Counted from the stretch's first letter, positions 40,657 to 49,909 are shown. The stretch: 64,000 nt of DNA from Planctomycetota bacterium (GCA_026692865.1 JAPLNI010000058.1:62001-126000); one strand, 5' to 3'. Numbers and translations are program-made. The notes: generated from the letters alone by a model not told the origin.

Positions 40657-42201
40657 CTACTCAACGATTCGGGTCACGAGGCTCTCAATAAGACCTTTAT
40701 CCAGACGCGTCTCGAGCGTATCTCCGACGGCGACCTGGGAGGAGCTTGTCAAGAGGAAGGACGCGTCAGCATCTCCAACACCCTGCGAGTCCACCTTGGA
40801 CGCAACTAATCGAGTCAGCGAATAACCCCGCTCAAGTGTTTTTAGTGGACTGAGCGCATCAAGCGACGCGGCACTCGAGGCCAGCTTTAGTCGCATCGCC
40901 TCCAAGGTCCGGTCGATCGCTCTTTCGATCCGTATACTTAGCTCGTCGATCCGTTGGGCTCGCTGGGCAATGTATTCTTCGGGCCGCGTCACAACAGGTC
41001 GTCTCGCAATGGAATCGAGCCGCAATCGATAGAGGTCAAATTTCTGCTGGAGAGATTGCGTGAGTCGTCTCTCGTAACCTTCCACAATCGTTAGAACGTC
41101 CACTTCACTGGGCACGACCAGCTCGGCAGCTTCGCTCGGAGTCAAGGCGCGGACATCGGCGACTAGATCGCTGAGCGTGACATCGATTTCGTGACCGACG
41201 GCGGAAATCGTTTGGATTTTGCTCGCAGCGATCGCCCTGACGACGACTTCTTCGTTGAAGCACCATAGATCCTCCATAGAGCCACCACCACGGCCTACCA
41301 CCAAACAATCCAAAGGTGGAACAATGCGTTGTGCGATTTGGATCCCGGCCACAATCTCTTCAGCCGCACCGACTCCTTGAACCTTTGCCGGAATAATGAT
41401 CACATCCGTGCCTCGCCATCTTCGTCGTAATACTTCCAAAAAGTCTTTAATTGCCGCGCCGGAAGGACTAGTTACAAAGCCTATTCGCTTCGGAAATCTT
41501 ACGAGCGGTTTTTTACGGTCCGCATCGAATAGACCTTCTTTTGCCAGCCGTTGATAAAGTTGTTGGAATGCTAACTGTAGTGCTCCAACACCCTGAGGTT
41601 CAATTCGTTCGATAACAAGCTGATAGCTTCCGCGTGGCGAATAGAGGTCGACTCGTCCGTAGGCCAGTACCGCTTGACCATCCTCAAGCTTGAACTTCAA
41701 TCGCTCAGCCGACGACCTCCAAAGGACCGCTCGGATCTGAGCGTTTGCGTCCTTCAACCCCATATAAATGTGACCGCTTCGAGGCTGCGAAAGATCGGTT
41801 ATTTCACCCGCGACCCAGACCTTCGGAATATTGGCTTCAATGGCTGCGGCGATCCATTGATTGAGATCTTCAATCGACAGCGGTGATTCCGATGTTGTTC
41901 CCGGCTCGTCAGGAAGCTTTTCTAAGACGCTTTTCTCTACGACGCTTTTCTCTAGGTCATTTTTATCGGTTGATTTTTTATCTTCTTTAACGACCCTTTT
42001 TTTGGCTACTTTTGATTTGGAGCTTTTTGCCCTAGCTGGTGATCGCGAACCGGAAACACTAGCCGATCCTTCTCCAGATGAACTCGCTGCAGTTGATTTT
42101 TGCGATGACGCTTTGTCTGCTTGTACTTCGAGCTTCGACGCGTTGCTCGACACATCCTCCTGATCATCTTCTTCGTCGTCGTCCCATAGCATCCGTGTCA
42201 T
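40657..42201 (-). CDS. xseA: Exodeoxyribonuclease VII large subunit
   Basis: Catalytic subunit of the single-strand exonuclease ExoVII. 514 residues. The first 105 residues are a charged Ser/Lys/Glu-rich extension not found in typical members. The OB-fold starts at LSIEDLNQWIAAAIEANIPK (VWVAGEITDLSQPRSGHIYM) and the catalytic domain includes RIGFVTSPSGAAIKDFLEVL, VVGRGGGSMEDLWCFNEE and AVGHEIDVTLSDLVADVRA. The C-terminus carries the short GYSLTR segment. The extension holds a 15-base direct repeat (41926-41954) encoding tandem EKSVV/EKSVL. The small-subunit gene xseB is not adjacent; it must lie elsewhere. Confidence 0.94.
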   Translation of the reverse strand: MTRMLWDDDEEDDQEDVSSNASKLEVQADKASSQKSTAASSSGEGSASVSGSRSPARAKSSKSKVAKKRVVKEDKKSTDKNDLEKSVVEKSVLEKLPDEPGTTSESPLSIEDLNQWIAAAIEANIPKVWVAGEITDLSQPRSGHIYMGLKDANAQIRAVLWRSSAERLKFKLEDGQAVLAYGRVDLYSPRGSYQLVIERIEPQGVGALQLAFQQLYQRLAKEGLFDADRKKPLVRFPKRIGFVTSPSGAAIKDFLEVLRRRWRGTDVIIIPAKVQGVGAAEEIVAGIQIAQRIVPPLDCLVVGRGGGSMEDLWCFNEEVVVRAIAASKIQTISAVGHEIDVTLSDLVADVRALTPSEAAELVVPSEVDVLTIVEGYERRLTQSLQQKFDLYRLRLDSIARRPVVTRPEEYIAQRAQRIDELSIRIERAIDRTLEAMRLKLASSAASLDALSPLKTLERGYSLTRLVASKVDSQGVGDADASFLLTSSSQVAVGDTLETRLDKGLIESLVTRIVE

Positions 42202-42213
42202 GAAAACGCCTTG

Positions 42214-43440
42214 TTAGTTCTTTACGTTGGTTTCTTGAATCGGTCGTTGGATTGCGGAATCTTCTATTGCAAAGAGGAAGAATAGACTATCGACATCGGA
42301 TTGGAAATCATTGTCGAAGCACACCCAAAGCGATCTCCTTCCGTCAGGCATTCGCGGTCCCCAAGCGAGCCCCTCAGGTTTCTCCGGTGCAGCGGCTCTG
42401 TTCCAACCAAATCGATCATCCAATAAATTAATCGCGATGGTTTTTGACACTGGACGAGTCTCGGAAGGCAACTCGCCGGAAGGGATTCGTTGCTTGCCGG
42501 CAACATCGGTAGCTTCCTTGAGGTCGATAAGGTAGATCGCTTTGGTAACCGCTTTTTTACCTTTTTCGGAATCACGTTCGAGAATCAAATAGCGATCGCT
42601 ATCGACGGCAAGTATCTCGCTAATGCCCGTTTTGACATCGGTAAGCGGATACAAATACTGATTCATGCTCTGATTCTTTTCGGAGGTCCCATCCAGTCCC
42701 ATCTCGACAATTCTCGCGTGTTTCCCGTATCGCTTTTCTTTGACGGGATAACTGTCCTGGATCAACGGCCCTTGCATAACTCCCAAAAGCCGCGTTCCGC
42801 TCTCGTTCAAAGCCAGTCCCTCCAGCCCACGGTTGGGCATTGCACCCTCGGCAGCATCGGCAAGGGAACGTTCGCGAGTCAAATCCATCCAACGAGGAAG
42901 CGAAAAGCTACCTTTCCGGGCACCGCTTTCGAAGAATCGATCGATGGCCGGCCCGTATTCGTCACTGATCGCGAAGTCACCATCTGGGAGCAATCGCAAC
43001 CCTTCTGGATCTAGTGCTTGGCCGCGTTCATGCCGCCCTTTTGGAACCGCCGATAGCGATCCAAGGAGTGGTTTTCCGGACTCGTCTTTAAGAAGAATCG
43101 TCTTGATGACTTTTGGCTGCACTATCTTCGAATTGGCATCCAATTCAAGCGAAATCAAATGCATCCGACATGGATAACTTGCCGCCCCGTCTGCCGGACC
43201 ACGGTCTGAAAGGACCCAAAAAAGGCTATTCTTTCCCGAGTATTCGATCGCTGAAAAACCTCCCAACTGATTGCTAGGGGTTCCCTCTTCAAGCGTTTGG
43301 CTTTCTTCGATTGCGTCCTTGGATGCACCAGAAAACCTACCCACGGCAACTAGCTCCGCATTCCAATCGCCGCGACTGGCTAGCTGCGAGTAGAAAAGGA
43401 CAACCAATGCGATTGTGATCTTTAATTTGTCGATATTCAT
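42214..43440 (-). CDS. Secreted esterase-like-activity-of-phytase family protein
   Basis: 408 residues from the ATG at 43440 (MNIDKLKITIALVVLFYSQL, a signal peptide); the frame is open to 43587 but the extra residues do not look coding. The body is a propeller-like domain with GGFSAIEYSGKNSLFWVLSD, ALDPEGLRLLPDGDFAISDEYG, NRGLEGLALNESGTRLLGVM and KPEGLAWGPRMPDGRRSLWV. This fits the phytase-esterase-like family (PF13449). Enzymatic activity is uncertain for the family as a whole. It ends 12 bases before xseA begins on the same strand, so cotranscription is likely though functionally unexplained. Confidence 0.8.
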   Translation of the reverse strand: MNIDKLKITIALVVLFYSQLASRGDWNAELVAVGRFSGASKDAIEESQTLEEGTPSNQLGGFSAIEYSGKNSLFWVLSDRGPADGAASYPCRMHLISLELDANSKIVQPKVIKTILLKDESGKPLLGSLSAVPKGRHERGQALDPEGLRLLPDGDFAISDEYGPAIDRFFESGARKGSFSLPRWMDLTRERSLADAAEGAMPNRGLEGLALNESGTRLLGVMQGPLIQDSYPVKEKRYGKHARIVEMGLDGTSEKNQSMNQYLYPLTDVKTGISEILAVDSDRYLILERDSEKGKKAVTKAIYLIDLKEATDVAGKQRIPSGELPSETRPVSKTIAINLLDDRFGWNRAAAPEKPEGLAWGPRMPDGRRSLWVCFDNDFQSDVDSLFFLFAIEDSAIQRPIQETNVKN

Positions 43441-43851
43441 TCGTAGAACTGTTAAAACTTTCGAATGGCGGCTCTGTAGCTGAGTTTGCTTTCTACGCCA
43501 CTGATCAACGGCTAGAAAATCGATACTTGCTACACATAGTATCGCAGAATTGCCCAGATTTTCGATCGGTAAAGCACTCACGAGCATGCTGTTTCCCGAT
43601 TATTCGAATTGCAGCCCAAGTCCCCCTCGCCAATGGCATCAATCGCGAAGAAATTGTCGAGCTACCGCTGTCATGGATTTCTGCGCTGGCGTTTGTGCGT
43701 TGGGGGCCTTTCTGCTGTATGGCTTTCTGCATTGAGTGGTTCTGTTATTATCTAGACTTAACACCCAGTTCGATCGGGTACAAGAAATAACGAAATCCTT
43801 TGCGTGAGCTGCACGTAAATACACATAACTCTTCCTTCTTAGAAAATTGTA
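43441..43851. other. Divergent intergenic region upstream of lpdA
   Basis: 411 bases between two divergently transcribed genes (phytase-like and lpdA). Short frames here on both strands lack start sites and family features. No repeat of the families described elsewhere in the window, no RNA gene and no strong hairpin were seen. Confidence 0.45.
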
Positions 43852-45285
43852 ATGCATACACCTCTAGTGATTTTGGGCGGCGGGCCTGGCGGATATGCAG
43901 CCGCTTTCTTGGCTGCCGACGAAGGTCTTGAAGTCATATTGGTCGAGGCGGAGTCGCGGTTGGGAGGAACCTGCTTGCTGCGAGGGTGCATCCCGTCCAA
44001 GGCTCTTTTGCACGTAGCGAAAATCATTGGCGAGGCCCACGAAATGCAAGAGGATTGGGGCGTCGAATTTACTCCTCCGAAGATCGACATCGATAAGGTA
44101 CGAGCCCGAAAAGACAAAGTTATCGCAACGCTCACCGGGGGATTGGGCGGACTGGCAAAACGACGAAATGTAAAAGTTATCAAGGCCCGCGGACGCTTCG
44201 AGAACTCGAACACTCTCATTCTCGAAGGTGACGATCCGTTGATCCCCGAGGGTGGCAAGCTTACTTTCGACTACTGCATTCTGGCTACAGGAAGCACTCC
44301 CGCTATGCCGCCCGCTTTTCAAATCGGGTCGGACCGAGTTATGGATAGCACAGGCGCTCTTGAACTCAAGGATATCCCCGCAAAGATGCTCGTCATCGGT
44401 GGTGGATACATCGGTCTGGAAATGGGGAGCATCTATGCTGGCCTAGGCTCCAAAGTCACCGTGGTTGAATGGACCGATACGCTTCTTCCCGGTGCAGATC
44501 GCGATCTCGTGAAGCCGCTCCAAAAGCGATTGAACACTCTCTTTGAAAATCGAATCTACACGAACACCAAAGTCGGCTCGGTTGCACTCGTCGATAACCA
44601 AGTCGAAGTGACTTTCGAAGGCCCCGGCAAGTTTGGTCATGAACGTTATGACCGCGTACTGGTCAGTGTTGGTCGGCGACCAAACTCGGCTAATCTCGGC
44701 TTGGAAAACACCTCCGTAAAAATCGATCCCAAAGGCTTCGTTGTTTGTGATAAGTCGCAACGCACCGCAGATCCACATTTGTTCGTCATAGGCGATATCG
44801 CTGGCGAGCCGATGCTCGCTCACAAGGCAAGCCACGAAGCGAAAGTTGCCGTCGAAGTCATCCTCGGGAAAAACGTCACTTTCGATAAGCAAGCGATCCC
44901 CGCGGTTGTCTTCACCGATCCAGAAGTCGCGTGGGCAGGTCTGACAGAGGAGCAAGCGAAACGAGATGGTCGAACCGTATCGGTCGAGGTCTATCCATGG
45001 GCCGCAAGTGGTCGCGCTCAAGCAATAGGCCGCACTGAAGGACATACCAAGTGGCTCGTCGATCCTGAAACACATCGCGTTCTAGGATGCGGAATCGTTG
45101 GAGCAGGAGCAGGAGAATTGATCGCAGAAGCGGTCCTTGCAATTGAGATGGGCTGTGAAGTTCGTGATCTGACCGAATCTATTCACCCGCACCCAACGCT
45201 CAGCGAAACCCTCATGAACGCTGGCGAAGTTTACTTCGGTACTGCGACCGAGGTTTTCAAACCTAAGAAGACGCATGCAAGCTAG
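43852..45285 (+). CDS. lpdA: Dihydrolipoyl dehydrogenase (E3)
   Basis: Flavoprotein that reoxidises dihydrolipoyl groups of 2-oxoacid dehydrogenase complexes or the glycine cleavage system, passing electrons to NAD. 477 residues. FAD motif [10 protein letters not shown] at 9-18, redox disulfide C41-C46 in [13 protein letters not shown] (usual spacing), NAD motif [12 protein letters not shown], second FAD motif [10 protein letters not shown] and the C-terminal catalytic pair in [14 protein letters not shown] replaces the commoner LNVG/LNRG between the cysteines. No E1 or E2 gene is adjacent, so the complex it serves cannot be named. Followed by a family A repeat. Confidence 0.95.
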   Translation: MHTPLVILGGGPGGYAAAFLAADEGLEVILVEAESRLGGTCLLRGCIPSKALLHVAKIIGEAHEMQEDWGVEFTPPKIDIDKVRARKDKVIATLTGGLGGLAKRRNVKVIKARGRFENSNTLILEGDDPLIPEGGKLTFDYCILATGSTPAMPPAFQIGSDRVMDSTGALELKDIPAKMLVIGGGYIGLEMGSIYAGLGSKVTVVEWTDTLLPGADRDLVKPLQKRLNTLFENRIYTNTKVGSVALVDNQVEVTFEGPGKFGHERYDRVLVSVGRRPNSANLGLENTSVKIDPKGFVVCDKSQRTADPHLFVIGDIAGEPMLAHKASHEAKVAVEVILGKNVTFDKQAIPAVVFTDPEVAWAGLTEEQAKRDGRTVSVEVYPWAASGRAQAIGRTEGHTKWLVDPETHRVLGCGIVGAGAGELIAEAVLAIEMGCEVRDLTESIHPHPTLSETLMNAGEVYFGTATEVFKPKKTHAS

Positions 45286-45301
45286 CGGTTGTAGGTTACA
45301 A

Positions 45302-45458
45302 CCTTTGGAGTGCTTCGACTCGTCGGAGCTTTAAGACTTATCTATCGGTGTTCAATCTGAAAGATTTCGGCAAATAAGGAGATTCATTAACTTCGCGAGA
45401 CTTTTCTATACACAAAGTCGCTCTCCCGAAAGCTGGGGCAAGCCCCAGCACTCCAAAG
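45302..45458. repeat. Family A palindromic repeat element, copy 3
   Basis: 157 bp starting 17 bases after lpdA. Left end CCTTTGGAGTGCTTCGACTC with GGAGCTTTAAGACTTATCTA following. Right end CCGAAAGCTGGGGCAAGCCC then CAGCACTCCAAAG, containing a GCTGGGG/CCCCAGC hairpin. Orientation and length match copy 1 (769-926). It may serve as the lpdA terminator. Confidence 0.68.
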
Positions 45459-45537
45459 CGGCAGTGTCGAAAAAAATTGGGATTAGGTTACACTAGTAGG
45501 CTCAAAGACTAATAACCTGCTCGGGATCTTAAATTTC

Positions 45538-46713
45538 ATGATTAAACTGCCGTTTGTTTTGCTCTTTACCGCGATGACCTTCATTTCGTGGGGAGTTTAT
45601 GGGATTTTGCTTCACGAGGGGCAAACCCACATGGGGAATAGCTCGTTAAGGTCCTTTGTCGGCGTTGGGATCGCTTACTTTCTCATTGCGGTTCTAGGAG
45701 CGGGTTCGATCCTTGGCAGCAGTAACGAAAAAGGACACTGGTCCGTTTTTGGCTCCGTCTTGTCTCTGCTAGCTGGTTCGGTTGGTGCGTTGGGAGCTTT
45801 AGGAGTGATCCTAGCCTTAAGTTTCGGCGGTGATCCGGTATACGTGATGCCGCTGGTCTTTGGCGGCGCTCCGGTAATCAACACATTGGTAACGACTTGG
45901 TTGAGCAAATCTTTTGACCAGATCAAACCTCTGTTCGTGATTGGGATGATTTTTGTCGGGGTAGGCATGATCGGCGTGTTGATGTTCAAGCCGAGGAAAG
46001 AAGCAGTTGAAAAGCCGGTCGCGGTGGTCTCTGAAGAATCGAAGTCTGTTGCCAAAGCTTCGGAAGATTCAAGCGATGCGGCGACCGTTGTATCAGCCGA
46101 AACCGCCACGGTGACTGCTCCAGCGAAATCAAAACCGTTTAGTCTCCTCGGAATCACGGCTTCCATCATTGGAGCGGTCATCTGTTGGGGTTCCTATGGA
46201 CCTTTCTTGCATCTTGGGCAGATGCGAATGGGTGGCTCACGAATGAGGCCTTTCCTATGCGTCGGACTAGCCTACTTCATCATCGCCGTTGCGTTGCCGT
46301 TGTTAATCTTGGCAGCTCAAACCGATGGCGGTGCTTATACATTTAAAGGTTTGGCGTGGTCGATCGCCGCTGGAACCGCAGGTGCAGTTGGAGCACTCGG
46401 GATCATCTTGGCATTCAATTACGGTGGAAAACCTGTGTTCGTTATGCCGCTGATATTTGGGTTTGCACCGGTGATCAATACATTGGTGTCGATGGGACTT
46501 GCTGGGAAGCTCTCGCAAATCACAACAATCTTTGCTGGTTCTTTAGGACTTGTAATCGGCGGTGCAGTAATGGTCTTGATCAATGCCCCCAAACCAAAAC
46601 ACGGCCCAGCAAAAGCCTCTGAAAAACCAACACCTTTGCCTCCAGTGACAGTACAAACCGATCCGAAACCAGCAACCACCCACGCTGAACAACCACCCAC
46701 GCCCCTAGCGTAG
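45538..46713 (+). CDS. Internally duplicated multi-pass membrane protein, DMT-like
   Basis: 391 residues made of two homologous halves joined by a charged Ala/Ser/Glu linker (about residues 155-198). First half WGVYGILLHEGQTHMG, FVGVGIAYFLIAV, GALGALGVILALSFGG and VYVMPLVFGGAPVINTLV. Second half WGSYGPFLHLGQMRMG, FLCVGLAYFIIAV, GAVGALGIILAFNYGG and VFVMPLIFGFAPVINTLV. Each half has four or so helices, so the protein resembles the inverted- or parallel-repeat plan of the drug/metabolite transporter superfamily. The C-terminal 40 residues are Pro/Thr-rich and cytosolic-looking. Substrate and named family unknown. Confidence 0.75.
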   Translation: MIKLPFVLLFTAMTFISWGVYGILLHEGQTHMGNSSLRSFVGVGIAYFLIAVLGAGSILGSSNEKGHWSVFGSVLSLLAGSVGALGALGVILALSFGGDPVYVMPLVFGGAPVINTLVTTWLSKSFDQIKPLFVIGMIFVGVGMIGVLMFKPRKEAVEKPVAVVSEESKSVAKASEDSSDAATVVSAETATVTAPAKSKPFSLLGITASIIGAVICWGSYGPFLHLGQMRMGGSRMRPFLCVGLAYFIIAVALPLLILAAQTDGGAYTFKGLAWSIAAGTAGAVGALGIILAFNYGGKPVFVMPLIFGFAPVINTLVSMGLAGKLSQITTIFAGSLGLVIGGAVMVLINAPKPKHGPAKASEKPTPLPPVTVQTDPKPATTHAEQPPTPLA

Positions 46714-46734
46714 CAGAAGTCGTAAGACTTCTGC
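46713..46734. repeat. Family C palindrome at a gene end
   Basis: GCAGAAGTCGTAAGACTTCT then GC: a near-perfect 22-base palindrome that begins on the last base of the membrane protein stop codon (TAG 46711-46713). Same unit as 10331-10350 in reverse. Position at the stop suggests a terminator or a site of insertion; the next gene's longer frame starts right after it. Confidence 0.6.
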
Positions 46735-46807
46735 CGTGTCAAATTCAAACGTCAAAAACTCCGACAACCATCCAGCCGAGTTCTTACGAATCTGGCTCCA
46801 CAAAACC

Positions 46808-47137
46808 ATGACCGATAATTCACGACGCGCAAAAATCGAAGCCATGTTGGTGGATGAACCTAACGACGATTTTCTGCGATATGCACTCGCAATGGAAATG
46901 CGAAAAGACGGCGAAAGCGAAGCGAGCATCAAACTGCTCGCTTCGATGGCTCGTCAAGAAAAACCTCACGTTGCATCTTTCTTTATGGCAGCTCAGCAGT
47001 TAGTCGCTCTCGACCGGATCGCTGCTGCGAGAACGTTTCTTCGCGATGGAATTGAAGAGGCTCGATTGCAGAACGACCATCATGCGGCTGGCGAGATGAG
47101 CGAATATCTATCGCAGCTTGGGGAATCTGGCGAATAA
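46808..47137 (+). CDS. Short tetratricopeptide-like protein
   Basis: 109 residues from the ATG at 46808 (MTDNSRRAKIEAMLVDEPND). The frame is open to a GTG at 46736, but that abuts a repeat palindrome and adds non-helical residues, so the inner ATG is preferred. The body is two or three TPR-type helical pairs (FLRYALAMEMRKDGESEASI, HVASFFMAAQQLVALDRIAAA). No signal peptide; probably cytosolic. It ends 12 bases before recO and is likely the first gene of the recO-bamD-lptE unit. Partner unknown. Confidence 0.72.
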   Translation: MTDNSRRAKIEAMLVDEPNDDFLRYALAMEMRKDGESEASIKLLASMARQEKPHVASFFMAAQQLVALDRIAAARTFLRDGIEEARLQNDHHAAGEMSEYLSQLGESGE

Positions 47138-47149
47138 GAGGCAAATGGG

Positions 47150-47929
47150 TTGTCTAGTGAAAAATCAGAGGCGATTGTTCTTCGAGCGGTCCCTTGGAGC
47201 GAAACGTCGCTGGTCGTTACTCTCTGGACAAAGGACTTTGGTAAGGTCTCTGCGATTGCTAAGGGAGCTCGTCGCATTCGAAGCCCATTCGAGTCTGCTC
47301 TTGACCTGCTCGCGCATTCTTCCGTAGTGTTCATTGTCAAGTCGGGGGATGTCCTGGACTTGTTGACCGAAGCCAAACTGATTCGTCGTTTCCGATCAGG
47401 CCAAAAACAATTGTTGAATCTTTATGCGGGATTCTACGTTGCGGAACTGCTCTTGCGATTCACTGAAGAAGACTTGGCGATACCAGAGCTGTTTGATTAC
47501 GCCAAGAAAACCTTAGAAAGTTTGGACACGCGCGACGATGTTGGCGAGATTGTTTTGCGATTCGAACTTCATCTGCTCCGATTACTTGGGCAAGCTCCCT
47601 CGGTGCACGCTTGCGCTGGTTGCGGAGAAGTCCCAGATGTTCCCATCACCTTCGATTCGTCTGCTCGAACAATTTCGTTTGGTATTGAAGCGGGCGGTAT
47701 TCTTTGCGTTCACTGTTTGCCCGGACAGCGATCGGTTGTGCGAATTCGAGAATCAACGCGTCGGCATTTGCTCGACATTCTTAAGGGATCGTTTGATGAG
47801 CAGACTAACCTTCGAACAATCCCAAACGAATGCAAGCGCGAGATACGAACCCTCATCAGTCGCTTTGCCGAGTCGCTACTCAACCGATCTTTCGATCTTC
47901 ACCCGTTCTTGGAGGATCTAGCACTTTGA
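47150..47929 (+). CDS. recO: DNA repair protein RecO
   Basis: Loads RecA on SSB-coated DNA with RecR (RecFOR pathway). 259 residues. N-terminal OB-fold with AIVLRAVPWSETSLVVTLWT and GKVSAIAKGARRIRSPF, helical middle (LLNLYAGFYVAELLLRF), and a zinc finger with paired cysteines in CAGCGEVPD and CVHCLPG. Start is a TTG (47150) giving MSSEKSEAIVLRA; no ATG is available. The stop overlaps the bamD start in TTGA (47926-47929), indicating translational coupling with outer-membrane assembly genes. Confidence 0.92.
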   Translation: MSSEKSEAIVLRAVPWSETSLVVTLWTKDFGKVSAIAKGARRIRSPFESALDLLAHSSVVFIVKSGDVLDLLTEAKLIRRFRSGQKQLLNLYAGFYVAELLLRFTEEDLAIPELFDYAKKTLESLDTRDDVGEIVLRFELHLLRLLGQAPSVHACAGCGEVPDVPITFDSSARTISFGIEAGGILCVHCLPGQRSVVRIRESTRRHLLDILKGSFDEQTNLRTIPNECKREIRTLISRFAESLLNRSFDLHPFLEDLAL

Positions 47930-49179
47930 ATAAAGATGTGCAACGCTCCAATTTAATTGCGTTCATGATCGGAACAGCCGTGAGTACTGCTTCAGTAAGT
48001 AGCATCCTCACGGGCTGTAATGTTCTTCGCCCAGGATCAAACACACCCGAGTATGATGCGGCCAAACGAGACATTGAATCGTACATGGACGAGAACGGAA
48101 ACTATATTCGGCCAGAAGGACTTAAAGGCGAGAAGAAAAAGTCGTCATCTGCATTTGCATCGATGATTGGACTGGGAGAAAAGCCTGCCGACAAAGCCGG
48201 AGCCAAGCAAGCCTACCTGGAAGGAGACGCCCTCTTCGAACAAGCTAAAAACGCTGAAGAAGATCAACGTTACAAGCTTTTTGAACAGGCAGCAAAAAAA
48301 TACAAGACGGCGGCAAAGCTATGGAAGAGTAGTGCGATGGAACAGGACGCACTCTTCATGGCTGGCGAGAGCTACTTCTTTGCGGACAAACTTCCAGCTG
48401 CGGAAGACATGTACGTTCGGTTGATCAAAGAATATCCACGTACAAAATTTTTAGACAAAACCGATCAAAGGCGAATGGAGATTGCGCTGTTCTATCTCCG
48501 TTATGATGCCGCCGACCCCCAAGCATTTTATGAATTGAACTTTACCGATCGTCGTCGCCCGTGGAATGACACACGACGAAACGGCGTGCGCGTTCTCGAT
48601 AAAATGCGAATGGACAATCCAACAGGTCGCCAAGCAGATGATGCCACGATGGAACTTGCCAACGAAGCATTTCGTCGCGAAAACTACATCGAAGCCCGTG
48701 AGAAATTCGAAGACCTTCGAGTCACGTATCCGGACAGCCCTCACCAATTCGAAGCCCACTTTCTTGGTTTGAAGGCAGCGATTGAAACCTATCAAGGTGC
48801 CCAGTACGCATCCGAGCCACTTGATGAAGCAGAAAAACTGATCAAAAAGCTCCTGAAGCAATTCCCGAATGAATCGAAAGAGCATCGCGAATTCATCGAT
48901 CGAGCGTACGCCGAGATTCGATACAAAAAAGCAGAACGCCTTCATGACCAAGCGACCTATCGCATGGCGCGAGGCGAGAACACTTCTGCTAAGATTTACT
49001 TAGATCAAATCCTAGTGGAGTTTTCGGATACACCGTTTGCCGAACAAGCAAAGGCTTCGAGTGAAACAATCGCAGCACTTCCCGGAGAACCGGTTCGACA
49101 CTTCGAATGGCTCGCAAACATCTTCCCCGAGAGCAGTCGTACGCGACCTCTACTGGAAGCGAAAGGCGACGTGAAATAG
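47926..49179 (+). CDS. bamD: Outer-membrane protein assembly lipoprotein BamD-like
   Basis: 417 residues from the TTG at 47926, which overlaps the recO stop. That start gives a signal (LIAFMIGTAVSTASVSSILT) ending in a lipobox with Cys in ILTGCNVL; the longer frame from 47830 would place the signal 32 residues inside. The rest is TPR-like: DALFEQAKNAEEDQRYKLFE, ALFMAGESYFFADKLPAAED, YVRLIKEYPRTKFLD and later SAKIYLDQILVEFSDTPFAE. This matches the BamD/YfiO plan; it is longer than the usual 240-280 residues because extra TPR units are present. It docks on BamA in the family; bamA is not in the window. Confidence 0.82.
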   Translation: MNKDVQRSNLIAFMIGTAVSTASVSSILTGCNVLRPGSNTPEYDAAKRDIESYMDENGNYIRPEGLKGEKKKSSSAFASMIGLGEKPADKAGAKQAYLEGDALFEQAKNAEEDQRYKLFEQAAKKYKTAAKLWKSSAMEQDALFMAGESYFFADKLPAAEDMYVRLIKEYPRTKFLDKTDQRRMEIALFYLRYDAADPQAFYELNFTDRRRPWNDTRRNGVRVLDKMRMDNPTGRQADDATMELANEAFRRENYIEAREKFEDLRVTYPDSPHQFEAHFLGLKAAIETYQGAQYASEPLDEAEKLIKKLLKQFPNESKEHREFIDRAYAEIRYKKAERLHDQATYRMARGENTSAKIYLDQILVEFSDTPFAEQAKASSETIAALPGEPVRHFEWLANIFPESSRTRPLLEAKGDVK

Positions 49180-49181
49180 TT

Positions 49182-49739
49182 GTGTATCGCCGAAAGCTCG
49201 CCATCCAAAAAGTGTGCGTCCTTTTACTCTGGATCATAGTGCCCCTAGCAGCGGCCTTGTGTGTGGGTTGCGCTGGTTATCGGATGGGAACACGAACGCT
49301 TCATCGGCCAGATGTTCGAACGGTATACATTCCTATTATTCGATCCGATTCCTTCCGTTCTGATCTTGGAGTGCGACTCACGGAAGTTCTTCAAAAGAGA
49401 ATCGAAGATCGTACCCCCTACAAAATTGCAAATGCAGGTGCGGCAGATTCAACACTTGTATGCCGAATAACGAATGATTCCAAACGAGTCGTAACCGAAA
49501 ACGCACTGGACGACGTTCGTGCACTACAAGTATCTCTGATCGCTGAGGTCAATTGGGTCGATCGCCTTGGAAATGTGCTCATGGAGAACCGTTTCCTGCC
49601 GCCCGATGAAACCGCGTTTTATTTCTCAGAACAGACGCTCATGGTTCCCGAAGGCGGCCAGTCGATCTCGTCCACACAGCAACGCGCGATCGAACGGATG
49701 GCGGATCATATCGTCGATCAACTTGAAGCCCGCTGGTAG
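49182..49739 (+). CDS. lptE: LptE-family LPS-assembly lipoprotein
   Basis: 185 residues from the GTG at 49182, two bases after the bamD stop. This start gives a basic n-region (VYRRKLAIQK), a hydrophobic core and a lipobox Cys in ALCVGCAGYRMG. The mature domain has the LptE feel: TVYIPIIRSDSFRSDLGVRL, TEVLQKRIEDRTPYKIA, and a C-terminal QQRAIERMADHIVDQLEARW helix. LptE plugs the LptD barrel in LPS export. Its coupling to bamD agrees with an outer-membrane role. The earlier ATG at 49107 overlaps bamD and would mask the signal peptide. Confidence 0.8.
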   Translation: MYRRKLAIQKVCVLLLWIIVPLAAALCVGCAGYRMGTRTLHRPDVRTVYIPIIRSDSFRSDLGVRLTEVLQKRIEDRTPYKIANAGAADSTLVCRITNDSKRVVTENALDDVRALQVSLIAEVNWVDRLGNVLMENRFLPPDETAFYFSEQTLMVPEGGQSISSTQQRAIERMADHIVDQLEARW

Positions 49740-49909
49740 GGTTGCTCAGGCAACTCTACGCGTGGCTTGTTGTTCTACGATTGCTACCGGTCAATTAGCA
49801 TTGTGTTTATCGATAAATAACGCAAAACTCTTACGACCTGCATAATCGTTCTGCACGAAGTGTTCGTTTGTAAACAAAACGTGTGCACGGTCAACATCTC
49901 GATAAATCC

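Noticed and set aside
49107-49181. ATG start of lptE inside bamD
   Set aside because: It would add 25 polar residues before the lipoprotein signal; the GTG at 49182 directly after the bamD stop fits better.
49828-49885. Possible extra family C copy (CTCTTACGACCTGC) and a CGTTTGTAAACAAAACG palindrome in the gap after lptE
   Set aside because: Match to family C is too short and broken; the palindrome could be an operator but no regulator gene or second site supports it.
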